A stretch of 64,000 nucleotides of DNA from positions 124,001 through 188,000 of the forward strand of contig NZ_JANHDN010000007.1 in assembly GCF_024494565.1 (NCBI RefSeq), written 5' to 3'. The notes beneath the pieces are model-generated. The model was not told the origin of the DNA and ran no database searches. It saw only the letters and a program-made list of their open reading frames with translations. The stretch is from Halorubrum rutilum (GTDB lineage: Archaea > Halobacteriota > Halobacteria > Halobacteriales > Haloferacaceae). The position numbers and the translations under genes were made by a program. Positions 44,291-52,665 of this stretch are shown one piece after another; position 1 is the stretch's first letter; every line of letters starts with the position of its first letter.

Positions 44291-46285
44291 CTACTCGCCC
44301 GTCGCCTTCTGCTGGATCTCCTCGACGATCTCCGGGTTCCGGAGCGTGCTCGTGTTCCCGAGCTCCTTGCCGTCGGCGATGTTCTCCAGCAGGCGGCGCA
44401 TGATCTTCCCCGAGCGCGTCTTCGGCAGGTCGGGAGTGAACACGACCTGCTCCGGCCGGGCGATCGGGCCGATGGCGTCCTCGACGCCCGCGACGATCGC
44501 GTCGCGGAGCTCGTCGGTGCCCTCGTAGCCGTCCTCGGTCGTCACGTACGCGTAGACGGCCTCGCCCTTGATGTCGTGGTCGCCGCCGACGACGGCCGCC
44601 TCCGCGACGCCCTCGACGCCGACGATGGCGGACTCGATCTCCATCGTCCCCAGCCGGTGGCCGGAGACGTTGAGCACGTCGTCCACGCGACCGAGGACGG
44701 TGATGTAGCCGTCCTCGTCGATCTTCGCGCCGTCCTCCGGGAAGTACACCCAGTCCTCGGGGTCGTCGCTGTCGGTGTCGGAGTACTCCGCCCAGTACTC
44801 CTCGATGTAGCGCTCGTCGTTGTTGTACAGCGTCCGGAGCATGCCGGGCCACGGCTTCTGTACCGTGAGGTAGCCGGCCTTCCCGGGCTCTACCTCGTCG
44901 CCGAGGGTGTCGAGGATCTGGACGTCGAGGCCGGGCAGCGGCGGTCCCGCCGCCCCCGGCTTCATGTCCTTGATCCCGGGCAGCGTCGTCACCATCATCC
45001 CGCCGGTCTCGGTCTGCCACCACGTGTCGACGATGGGGCACTCCTCGTTCCCGATGTGCTGGTAGTACCACTTCCACGCCCGCGGGTTGATCGGCTCGCC
45101 GACCGTGCCGAGCAGCCGCAGCGAGGAGAGGTCGTGGCGGTCGGGGTACTCCTCGCCCCACTTCATGAACGCGCGGATGGCCGTGGGCGCCGTGTACAGC
45201 TGGGTCGCCTCGTGCTCCTCGACGATCTCCCACAGGCGGTCCTGTTCGGGGTGATCGGGCGTCCCCTCGTACATCATCGTCGTCGTCCCGAGCGCGAGCG
45301 GCCCGTAGACGATGTAGGAGTGCCCCGTGATCCAGCCGATGTCGGCCGAACAGAAGTACGTGTCGTCCGGCTTGATGTCGAGGACCGACTGCGAGGTCCA
45401 CGACACCCACGAGAGGTAGCCGCCGGTCGTGTGTTTCACGCCCTTCGGCTCCCCCGTCGTCCCCGAGGTGTACATGAGGAACAGCATGTCCTCGGCGTCG
45501 CGGGTGACCGGCTCGACCGCCGCGCCCTCGTGGTCCGCGACGAGGTCGCCGTAGTCGAGCTGGTCGTCGCCGAGCTCGTGGCCGAAGTCGTCGCCGTTCG
45601 GGCCGAGCCGGTCGACGACGACGGTCGTGGTGTCGTGGTCGACGCCGGAGAGCCCCTCGTTCGCCTTGTCGAGGTGGTCGAGGGGGTCGCCGCGCCGGTA
45701 GTAGCCGTCGCAGGTGACGAGGTACTCCGAGTCCGCGGAGTTCATCCGCGTCGCGAGCGCGTCCGCCGAGAAGCCGGCGAAGACGACGCTGTGGGGCGCA
45801 CCGATGCGGGCGCACGCCAGCATCGCGATCGGCAGCTCCGGGATCATCGGCATGTACATCGTCACGACGTCGTCCTCCTCGACGCCCTGCTCGCGGAGCG
45901 CGGCCGCGAACTCGTTCACCTCGCGGTGGAGCTCCGCGTACGTGTACGTGCGATCGTCTTCGTCGACCGGCTCGCCGACCCATTCGATCGCGGCCTCGTC
46001 GCCGCGCTCGTCGAGGTGGCGATCGAGGCAGTTGGCCGACGCGTTCAGTTCGCCGCCGGTGAACCACTCGTAGAAGGGCGGGTCGCTGTCGTCCAGCACC
46101 TGGTCGTAGTCGGACTCCCAGTCGAGGAGGTCGGCCGCGGCCTCCCAGCACTCCGGCCAGTTCTCGTCGAACTCCTCGTAGATCTCGGGGTCGGAGACGT
46201 TGGCCTGCGCCGAGAACGACTCGGACGGCTCGAACACCTCCTGCTCCTCCAGTCTCGCTTCCAGTTGACCGTCACCCTCTGTCAT
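44291..46285 (-). CDS. acs: Acetyl-CoA synthetase (AMP-forming)
   Basis: This 664-aa ligase makes acetyl-CoA from acetate, ATP and CoA. Motifs: ACS N-terminal domain (WESDYDQVLDDSDPPFYEWF), P-loop MYTSGTTGEPKGV, DTWWQTETGG (acetate pocket), YFPEDGAKIDEDGYITVLGR, hinge NVSGHRLGTMEIES and catalytic lysine PKTRSGKIMRR, the site acetylated in bacteria. ATG 46285 is chosen over an in-frame ATG at 46315 because the TATA box (46314-46320) overlaps that upstream codon. Neighbours are the symporter operon downstream and a Bat-like regulator upstream. Confidence 0.96.
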   Translation of the reverse strand: MTEGDGQLEARLEEQEVFEPSESFSAQANVSDPEIYEEFDENWPECWEAAADLLDWESDYDQVLDDSDPPFYEWFTGGELNASANCLDRHLDERGDEAAIEWVGEPVDEDDRTYTYAELHREVNEFAAALREQGVEEDDVVTMYMPMIPELPIAMLACARIGAPHSVVFAGFSADALATRMNSADSEYLVTCDGYYRRGDPLDHLDKANEGLSGVDHDTTTVVVDRLGPNGDDFGHELGDDQLDYGDLVADHEGAAVEPVTRDAEDMLFLMYTSGTTGEPKGVKHTTGGYLSWVSWTSQSVLDIKPDDTYFCSADIGWITGHSYIVYGPLALGTTTMMYEGTPDHPEQDRLWEIVEEHEATQLYTAPTAIRAFMKWGEEYPDRHDLSSLRLLGTVGEPINPRAWKWYYQHIGNEECPIVDTWWQTETGGMMVTTLPGIKDMKPGAAGPPLPGLDVQILDTLGDEVEPGKAGYLTVQKPWPGMLRTLYNNDERYIEEYWAEYSDTDSDDPEDWVYFPEDGAKIDEDGYITVLGRVDDVLNVSGHRLGTMEIESAIVGVEGVAEAAVVGGDHDIKGEAVYAYVTTEDGYEGTDELRDAIVAGVEDAIGPIARPEQVVFTPDLPKTRSGKIMRRLLENIADGKELGNTSTLRNPEIVEEIQQKATGE

Positions 46286-46313
46286 GGTACGGTCGTATCC
46301 AACCGATCTCGCC

Positions 46314-46320
46314 ATATAAA
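46314..46320 (-). promoter_or_regulatory. TATA box of acs
   Basis: Minus-strand TTTATAT centred about 32 nt before ATG 46285. It overlaps the alternative ATG 46313-46315 and so rules it out. Confidence 0.72.
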
Positions 46321-46429
46321 CGCTGGCGCTAAATACGAAAAATCGTGACGGATTCGCGGCGCCGCTCGCGGCCGTCTCGGGTCCGGATCGGGCGCCGCGG
46401 CACCCGCGCCGGGAGGCCCGGATCCGGCT

Positions 46430-48214
46430 TCAGGGCCGCTCCCGGTCGTCCCGCTCGAAGAGGCCGTCGAGGAGCGCGCGCTGGGCCTTCCGGAGGTGGT
46501 TGTGGAACGTCGGGGAGGAGACGTCCATCGCGTCGGCGACCTCCTCGGCCGTGCTCTCCCGGGGCCAGTCGAAGTAGCCGCCGTGGTACGCGGCCGACAG
46601 CGCGGCCCACTGGCGGTCGGTGAACCGCTCCGCGACCCCCTCGCGGAACGAGGACTCGGAGCGCGACGACCGGGCGACGGACTCCTTGCTCGCGAGCCGG
46701 GCGTCGTCGAAGGCCGCCCGGAGCCCGTCGGCCACCGGCCTGACGTCGGCGCCCTCGGGCAGATCGGCGACGACTCGCACGCGGCCGTCCTCCGCGGTCG
46801 CGTCGCGGACGGTCGCGCCGTGCTCCGTGAGCGTTCGCACCGCCGACCCGCCCTCGACGCGCACGGACACCGCGCAGCCGTCCTCTCTGGTCTCGATCAC
46901 CCGCAGGTCGGAGACGCCGTCGGCGTCGTCGACGACGTCGGCGACGCCCTGCGGCCTCGCCCCGGCGGCGGAGAGGTACAGCCGAGAGGCCTCGTCGGTG
47001 ACGCCGACGGTGGAGTCGAGCTCGATCCGACAGCCGAGGGCGTCGCTCGCGAGGGCGAGGAAGGCCCCGTCGTCTGCGGTGTGGAACTCGACCTCGGTGA
47101 CGGCGTCGGAGTGGAGGAGGTCCCGCCACCGGCCGGCCGTCACCGCCCAACCGAGACACCGGCCGAGCGCGACCAGCTCCCGCCGCTCGGCCGTCGAGAC
47201 GGGCGTTCCGTCGGCGGCGACGACGCAGAGCGCGCCGTGCGTCACGTCCCGGTAGCTCGCCGGGACGGCGATCCCCGGTCGCCCGTCGGCGGTCGGCTCG
47301 CCGTCCGTCAGGACCGGGTCGCCCGCCTCGATCGCGTCGAGCCACGGGCCCTCCCGCGTGACGCCGCGGTCGACGAGGACCTCCCGCTCGACGCCCGCGG
47401 CGCCGACGACCTCCGTCCGGCCGCCGTCGGTCGACCCGCGGACCACCCACGCCTCGGCCCACCGATCCGACTCGGCCAGCCGCTCCGGGACGGTCGCGAG
47501 CGGCGAACTCCGGTCCTCGCCGTCGGCGAGGGCCTCGAACCCGCCGAGCGCGGTCGGCTCTCCCCCGTCCGGGTCGCCGGTCGCCTCGGCGCTCTCGGCG
47601 GTCCCCGCCCCTCCGGCGGTCCCCGCCCCTCCGGCGGCCCCGCCGGTCCCGACGGCCCCGGCGGCGGCGAACGCCTCGGCGATCTCCCGCCCGTCGAGCG
47701 GGCCGAGGAACTCGTCCAGCGTCCCCATCGTCTCCCACCCCCCGGCCTCGCGCACGGCGTGGGGATCGACGCCGCGGTCGACGAGCAGCCGGCGCGCGAA
47801 GGCGCGGCGGAGGTCGCGGGGCGTGACGTCGGCCGGGACCGCGCCGCCGCTCCGCGCCGCCGCCCGCTCGGCGGTCCCGCTCACGATCATCTGGACGCGG
47901 CGGGGCGAGACGCCGACGAACGGCTCTCCCGCGCCGAGCCCCTCGCTCTCGGCGTACCGTCGGAGCTCGGCCGCCAGCGAGGCCGGGACGGCGGTCTCGC
48001 GGTCGATCGTCTCCCCCGTGTCGTCGGCCGGGACCGCGAGGAGACACACCTCCGAGGCGACCCCCGGGCCCCGGAGGTGCCGCGGCGCGACGCGGGGTAT
48101 CTCGGCGGTCCGCAGCCCGGCCTCGCCGGCGAGTCGAACCGCGACCGCGGCGCGGTACGTCTCGGCGGCGGCCACGAGCGCGTCGTACGCGTCGGCGTCG
48201 AGCTCGGTGACCAT
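46430..48214 (-). CDS. Bat-like regulator: dead tyrosine-recombinase domain, GAF, HTH_10
   Basis: This 594-aa protein begins with a tyrosine-recombinase fold (1-185). Box I AGLRTAEI keeps R35. Box II TPRDLRRAFARRLL keeps R136 but has Arg for the catalytic His (133). GGWETMGTLDEFL has W160 but Phe (F169) for the nucleophile Tyr, so recombinase activity should be lost. A Gly/Ala linker, a GAF-like domain (~245-375) and a bacterio-opsin-activator-associated domain follow. The C-terminal HTH_10 reads FTDRQWAALSAAYHGGYFDWPR with SSPTFHNHLRKAQRALL. It lies between two acs genes on the same strand, so regulation of acetate use is likely. ATG 48214 is preferred; TTG 48271 would add 19 residues. Confidence 0.82.
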   Translation of the reverse strand: MVTELDADAYDALVAAAETYRAAVAVRLAGEAGLRTAEIPRVAPRHLRGPGVASEVCLLAVPADDTGETIDRETAVPASLAAELRRYAESEGLGAGEPFVGVSPRRVQMIVSGTAERAAARSGGAVPADVTPRDLRRAFARRLLVDRGVDPHAVREAGGWETMGTLDEFLGPLDGREIAEAFAAAGAVGTGGAAGGAGTAGGAGTAESAEATGDPDGGEPTALGGFEALADGEDRSSPLATVPERLAESDRWAEAWVVRGSTDGGRTEVVGAAGVEREVLVDRGVTREGPWLDAIEAGDPVLTDGEPTADGRPGIAVPASYRDVTHGALCVVAADGTPVSTAERRELVALGRCLGWAVTAGRWRDLLHSDAVTEVEFHTADDGAFLALASDALGCRIELDSTVGVTDEASRLYLSAAGARPQGVADVVDDADGVSDLRVIETREDGCAVSVRVEGGSAVRTLTEHGATVRDATAEDGRVRVVADLPEGADVRPVADGLRAAFDDARLASKESVARSSRSESSFREGVAERFTDRQWAALSAAYHGGYFDWPRESTAEEVADAMDVSSPTFHNHLRKAQRALLDGLFERDDRERP

Positions 48215-48405
48215 CGGTTTCGTAAATACATAGAAACCCGAAGCAAAAGAGTTCCGCCCGTCTCCACTCAAACGGCTCTAAAGCTAATATACTCTCGACG
48301 GACCCGGAAAAACGGTGTTGAGCGGGTAATCCCGACCGCGTTCTGTTTCGGTTTTCGAATTATTTACGAAACGAGCTTCGCTCCGCCGGGGCGAGGACGA
48401 CCCCC

Positions 48406-48642
48406 TCAGACGCCGTCGGCGATCCCCCAGGCGACGTGGTCCCACAGCCGCTCGTACGCGTAGTACGTCGCGGTCTTGACGACGTTGGCCACGAGTCCGA
48501 TGTTCACGGCGGCGCCCGCGTCTCCGACGACCGCCCACGCCACGAGCACCGTGATCGCGACCATGAGCGCGCGGTAGCAGAGGGTCTTCGCGACCGCTCG
48601 CTTCCGGTCGTGAAGCGCGGAGCGGGAGACGAGCGTTCCCAT
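48406..48642 (-). CDS. DUF2061 small membrane protein
   Basis: This 78-aa protein has KRAVAKTLCYRALMVAITVL, VNIGLVANVVKTATYYAYERLWDHVAWG and two TM helices, the full DUF2061 pattern. Function is unknown; bacterial members are inner-membrane proteins, some near sulfate assimilation genes. ATG 48642 is chosen over an in-frame ATG at 48699 because a TATA-like TTTCTTAAGC (48663-48672) lies about 25 nt upstream of it. Confidence 0.85.
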   Translation of the reverse strand: MGTLVSRSALHDRKRAVAKTLCYRALMVAITVLVAWAVVGDAGAAVNIGLVANVVKTATYYAYERLWDHVAWGIADGV

Positions 48643-48714
48643 ACCGACGGGTCGGACGCGACGCTTAAGAAACCCATAGACGTTTCTAACTATCTTCAAA
48701 GAAACTATTTGTGG

Positions 48715-50673
48715 TTACTCCTCGCGAACCGACGACTCGATCTCGCCGACGACCTCGGGGTTCCGGAGCGCGCTGACGTCGCCGAACTCCTCGCCCCGGG
48801 CGATGTCCTCCAGCAGGCGGCGCATGATCTTCCCCGAGCGCGTCTTCGGGAGGTCCGGGGTGAACACGGTCCGGTCCGCGCGGGCGAGGTCGCCGACGGA
48901 GCGGGCCAGCTCGTCGCCGATCGCCGCCCTGAGGGCCTCGTCCGGCTCGACGTCGCTCCGGGTCGTCACGTAGGCGACGATGTCGCCGTCGCCGTCGCCG
49001 ACGACCGCGGCCTCCGTGACGCCCTCGACGCCGACGATCGCCGACTCCAGCTCGGCGGTGTTGAACCGCCGCGCCCGCACGTTGATCACGTCGTCGACGC
49101 GACCGAGAATGGTTACGTAGCCGTCCTCGTCGACGGTCGCGCCGTCGCCGGTGCGGTAGCGCCAGCCGTCCTCGGCCTCGACCCAGTACTCGCGGCGGTA
49201 GCGCTCGTCGCCCTCGCGGAGCCCGCGCAGCATGCCGGGCCACGGCGAGTCGATCGTGAGGTACCCCGGTTCGCCCGGGTCGACCGGCTCCCCGTCCTCG
49301 TCGACGACGCGCGCGTCGATGCCGGGCAGCGGCGGGCCGACCTTCCCCGGTTTCATCGGCGTGACCCCCGGCAGCGTCGCGAGCGCGATGGCGCCCGTCT
49401 CGGTCTGCCACCACGTGTCGACGACCGGGGCCTCGCTCCCGCCGACGTGCTCGCGGTACCAGCGCCACGCCTTCGGGGTGATCGACTCCCCGACAGTGCC
49501 CAGCAGGCGGATCGACGAGAGGTCGTGGCGGTCGGGGTACTCCGCGCCCCACTTCATGAACGACCGGATCGCGGTGGGGGAGGTGTAGAAGACGCTGACC
49601 GCGTTGCGCTCGATCAGGTCCCAGACGCGGTCGCGGTCCGGGTAGTCCGGGGACCCCTCGTAGAGGACGGTCGTGGTCCCGACCGACAGCGGACCGTACA
49701 CGCCGTAGGAGTGGCCGGTGATCCACCCGATGTCGGCGGCGCACCAGTAGGTGTCCTCGGGTCTGACATCGAGGACGTTCCGGGTGGTCCACGCGACGTG
49801 CGCGAGGTAGCCGCCGGTCGCGTGCTCGACGCCCTTCGGGCGCCCCGTGGTCCCGGAGGTGTACATGACGAAGAGGAGGTCGGTGGCGTCGCGCGCGACC
49901 GGGTCGACCGTCTCGCCGTCGTGCGCGTCGACGAGCGGCTCGTACCCGTGCTCGTCGTCGCCGAGCGACACGTCGAGCGCGTCCCCGAGCCGGTCGACGA
50001 CGACCGTCGCCGCGAGGTCGGCGTCGGCCCGGAGCCGGGCGTTGTCCGCCTTCGACTTCTGGTTGAACGCGTCCTCCCGGCGGTAGTAGCCGTCGCAGGT
50101 GATCAGGTACGACGAGTCGGCCGCGTCGAGCCGCGTCGCCAGCGCCTCCGCCGAGAGCCCCGCGAAGACGACGTTGTGTGGCGCGCCGATCCGGGCGCAC
50201 GCCAGCATCGCGATCGGCAGCTCCGGGACCATCGGGAGGTACAGCGTCACCACGTCGTCCTCCGCGACGCCGAGCTCCCGCAGCCCGGCCGCGAGCGCGT
50301 TCACCTCGCGGTGGAGGTCGCGGTACGTGTACGATCGCCGCTCGCCGCGCTTGCCGAACCACCGGATCGCGAGCTGGTTCCCGCGCTCGTCGAGGTGCCG
50401 ATCGACGCAGTTGGCCGCGGCGTTGAGCCGGCCGTCCGGGAACCACTCGTAGAAGGGCGGATCGCCGTCGTCGAGCACCGTCTCGTACGGGCGCTCCCAG
50501 TCGAGGAGGTCGGCGGCCCGGCGCCAGGCCGCCGGCCCCTCGGCCGCGAACGCGTCGTACACCCCCTCATCGCTCGCGACGGCCCGCTCGCTGAACCCGG
50601 TCGGCGGCTCGACCGCGTCGTCGTCGGCGACGAGTCGGTCCCGCCGTCGGCCGTCGACTCCGGCGTCGTCCAT
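48715..50673 (-). CDS. Acetyl-CoA synthetase paralog with altered hinge motif
   Basis: This 652-aa AMP-forming acyl-CoA synthetase has the ACS N-domain, P-loop MYTSGTTGRPKGV, DTWWQTETGA, YRTGDGATVDEDGYVTILGR and the A10 lysine in PKTRSGKIMRR. The A8 hinge, NVSGHRLG in standard Acs, is NVRARRFN here (residues 531-538). The Arg is kept, but the Gly/His that line the CoA tunnel are replaced. It may use another short acyl group, have altered thiolation or be weakly active. ATG 50673 is set by a TATA element 28 nt upstream. Confidence 0.9.
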   Translation of the reverse strand: MDDAGVDGRRRDRLVADDDAVEPPTGFSERAVASDEGVYDAFAAEGPAAWRRAADLLDWERPYETVLDDGDPPFYEWFPDGRLNAAANCVDRHLDERGNQLAIRWFGKRGERRSYTYRDLHREVNALAAGLRELGVAEDDVVTLYLPMVPELPIAMLACARIGAPHNVVFAGLSAEALATRLDAADSSYLITCDGYYRREDAFNQKSKADNARLRADADLAATVVVDRLGDALDVSLGDDEHGYEPLVDAHDGETVDPVARDATDLLFVMYTSGTTGRPKGVEHATGGYLAHVAWTTRNVLDVRPEDTYWCAADIGWITGHSYGVYGPLSVGTTTVLYEGSPDYPDRDRVWDLIERNAVSVFYTSPTAIRSFMKWGAEYPDRHDLSSIRLLGTVGESITPKAWRWYREHVGGSEAPVVDTWWQTETGAIALATLPGVTPMKPGKVGPPLPGIDARVVDEDGEPVDPGEPGYLTIDSPWPGMLRGLREGDERYRREYWVEAEDGWRYRTGDGATVDEDGYVTILGRVDDVINVRARRFNTAELESAIVGVEGVTEAAVVGDGDGDIVAYVTTRSDVEPDEALRAAIGDELARSVGDLARADRTVFTPDLPKTRSGKIMRRLLEDIARGEEFGDVSALRNPEVVGEIESSVREE

Positions 50674-50697
50674 GGTATCCGTTCGCAAGTGAAGGAA

Positions 50698-50705
50698 TGT
50701 ATACT
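50698..50705 (-). promoter_or_regulatory. TATA box of the second acs
   Basis: Minus-strand AGTATACA centred about 28 nt before ATG 50673. Confidence 0.65.
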
Positions 50706-50766
50706 TTGTCCGAAACCCCGGGAGATGAGAGGGGCCGACCGGGGGAGGGGGGCGCCGCCGAGTCGT

Positions 50767-52122
50767 CTACGTCGACTCCGCGGGCGCGAGCCCCGCCGCC
50801 TTCGACCGGGCGCGGGCCACGACCGAGGGCTTGGCCTCGAAGTCGACGGTCACCTGGTCGCTCGCGTACGACTCCTCGTCGACGTGGCCGTGGTCGTGGA
50901 TCCACGAGACGAGGCTCATCGCCTCGTCGGAGACGGGAAGGACGAGCCGCTCGCGCTCCCAGTCGGGGAGCTCGGCCTCGACGCGGTCGCGCAGCTCCGC
51001 GACGCCCGCGCCCGTCTTCGCCGAGACGGCGACCGGGTCCGGCGCGACGCCCGAGAGCGCGCCGCGCTTGTCGGCGAGCTCGCCGGGCGCGAGCCGGTCG
51101 ACCTTGTTGAACACCGTGACGACGGGGGCCTCGTTGCGCTCGTAGAGGGTGTCGTGGCTCGTGACGAGCTTCTCGCGCATCGCCTCGACAGGCTCGCTCG
51201 CGTCGACGACGAGCAGCACGAGGTCGGCGCGGTAGACGGAGTCGAGCGTCGACTCGAACGACTCCACGAGCCAGTGGGGCAGGTCCGCGATGAACCCGAC
51301 CGTGTCGGTGAGCAGGACGTCGCGCTTCTCCATCTCGGCGCGGCGCGTGGTGGTGCCGAGCGTGGTGAACAGCATGTCCTGCGACTCGGCGGTGGTGTCG
51401 AGGTCGGGGTGGCGGTCGGCGTTCTCGTCGACGTCGATCTCGGCCGCGAGCCGGCGCATCAGCGTCGATTTCCCGGCGTTGGTGTACCCCGCGAGCGCGA
51501 CCAGGTCGAAGCCGGAGTCGCGGCGCTGCTCGCGGCGCGCCTCCTCCTTCTCCGCGATCGACTCCAGCTCGTCGCGGATCTCGGAGATCTGGCGTTTGAT
51601 GTCGCGCTCGACGCTCTCGTCGTACTCGCCGAGCCCCATGAACCCGGGGCGCTCGTCGCGCTTCGCGAGGCTCGCCTTCGCCTCGGCGCGCGGGAGCTCG
51701 TACCGGAGCTCGGCGAGCTCGACCTGCAGCTGCGCCTTCCGGGTGTTGGCGCGCTGGCCGAAGATCTCGAGGATGAGCGTGAACCGGTCGATCACCTCGA
51801 CGCCCTCGGGGAGCTTCCCGCCGACGTTGAACGTCTGGTAGGGCCCCACGTCGTTGTCGACGATGACGGCGCCGGCGTCGGTCCGGCGGACGAGCTCGCG
51901 CAGCTCCGCGACCTTCCCCTCGCCGAACATGAACGCGGCGTCCTCGGTGCGGGTCTGCGAGAGCTCGCCGACGACCTCGTACCCCGCGGCCGCGGCGAGC
52001 TGGCGGATCTCGGCCAGGTCGGCGTCGCCGGCGTCGACGCGCTTGGCGACGACCGCCCGCCGCTCTCGGGGGACCGATTCGGCGTCCGCGTCGGCGTCCG
52101 CGCCCTCGACGCTCCCCGTCAT
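50767..52122 (-). CDS. hflX: HflX family ribosome-associated GTPase
   Basis: This 451-aa GTPase has the HflX N-terminal domain (AFMFGEGKVAELRELV, VEVIDRFTLILEIFGQRA, RAEAKASLAKRDERPGFMG) and a helical hairpin. The G domain has G1 GYTNAGKST, G3 DTVGFIADLPHWLVESF, G4 FNKVDRL and G5 SAKTGAG. HflX binds large ribosomal subunits and rescues stalled ribosomes in bacteria; an archaeal structural homolog is known. It overlaps the upstream DUF2209 gene by 4 bp. Confidence 0.95.
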   Translation of the reverse strand: MTGSVEGADADADAESVPRERRAVVAKRVDAGDADLAEIRQLAAAAGYEVVGELSQTRTEDAAFMFGEGKVAELRELVRRTDAGAVIVDNDVGPYQTFNVGGKLPEGVEVIDRFTLILEIFGQRANTRKAQLQVELAELRYELPRAEAKASLAKRDERPGFMGLGEYDESVERDIKRQISEIRDELESIAEKEEARREQRRDSGFDLVALAGYTNAGKSTLMRRLAAEIDVDENADRHPDLDTTAESQDMLFTTLGTTTRRAEMEKRDVLLTDTVGFIADLPHWLVESFESTLDSVYRADLVLLVVDASEPVEAMREKLVTSHDTLYERNEAPVVTVFNKVDRLAPGELADKRGALSGVAPDPVAVSAKTGAGVAELRDRVEAELPDWERERLVLPVSDEAMSLVSWIHDHGHVDEESYASDQVTVDFEAKPSVVARARSKAAGLAPAEST

Positions 52123-52535
52123 AAGAGGAGGTCTCGGGCGGCGTACGCGGCGTGGTGTGCTGCCTGCACTGTTTCGCGCTCCCCTATGCTCTCGACGTAT
52201 TTAAACTCGGGTCGGAAGCTCGGCCCGACCCGCTCGGCCGGCTCCTCGTAGAACTCGCCGTGCTCCGCGACGATCGGGCCGTCCGGCGGCTCCGGCAAGT
52301 TCCCGACCGCGGTCGCCACGAGCTCGAGCGTCGCGTCGAGCGAGGGCCCCTCGCGCGCGGCGGCGAACCCCGTCCCCTCGACCGACCGGATCCGGGTCGA
52401 GTCGATCCGGGCGCGGACCGCGGCCGCGACCATCAGGTACTCGCCGTCCTCCTCGTGGCGGCCGCTGATGTCGACGCCGACGACCTCAGGGACGGGCGCC
52501 GGCCACCTCGGTTCGCCTGGACCGCGACGCCGCAC
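52119..52535 (-). CDS. DUF2209 family protein
   Basis: This 138-aa protein has VVGVDISGRHEEDGEYLMVAAAVRA near the N-terminus and LVATAVGNLPEPPDGPIVAEHG and FKYVESIGERETVQAAHHAAY later, the archaeal DUF2209 pattern. The VGVDISG start has some look of a ribonuclease-H-like fold; that is only inference. The start is uncertain: GTG 52535 is the nearest plausible codon upstream of the conserved region, and no ATG lies nearer. Coupled to hflX by a 4-bp overlap, which hints at a ribosome or RNA role. Confidence 0.72.
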   Translation of the reverse strand: MRRRGPGEPRWPAPVPEVVGVDISGRHEEDGEYLMVAAAVRARIDSTRIRSVEGTGFAAAREGPSLDATLELVATAVGNLPEPPDGPIVAEHGEFYEEPAERVGPSFRPEFKYVESIGERETVQAAHHAAYAARDLLL

Positions 52536-52665
52536 CGGTCGATATCGGTTCCATGGCCCCGCGTACGTCGCCCGCCGAGTTGAACGTTTCCGTGGCGTGC
52601 GCGCCGGTCGGGCGACTCCGGGCCGCGGACGGACGCCTCCCCGAGCTGACGGCACCGCCGCCCCC

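Noticed and set aside
46313..46315. Upstream ATG as the acs start
   Set aside because: It overlaps the TATA box and lies before the predicted transcription start.
48436..52251. A 1271-codon plus-strand frame opposite acs2 and hflX
   Set aside because: Shadow of two well-supported minus-strand genes; no domain, typical GC-mirror composition.
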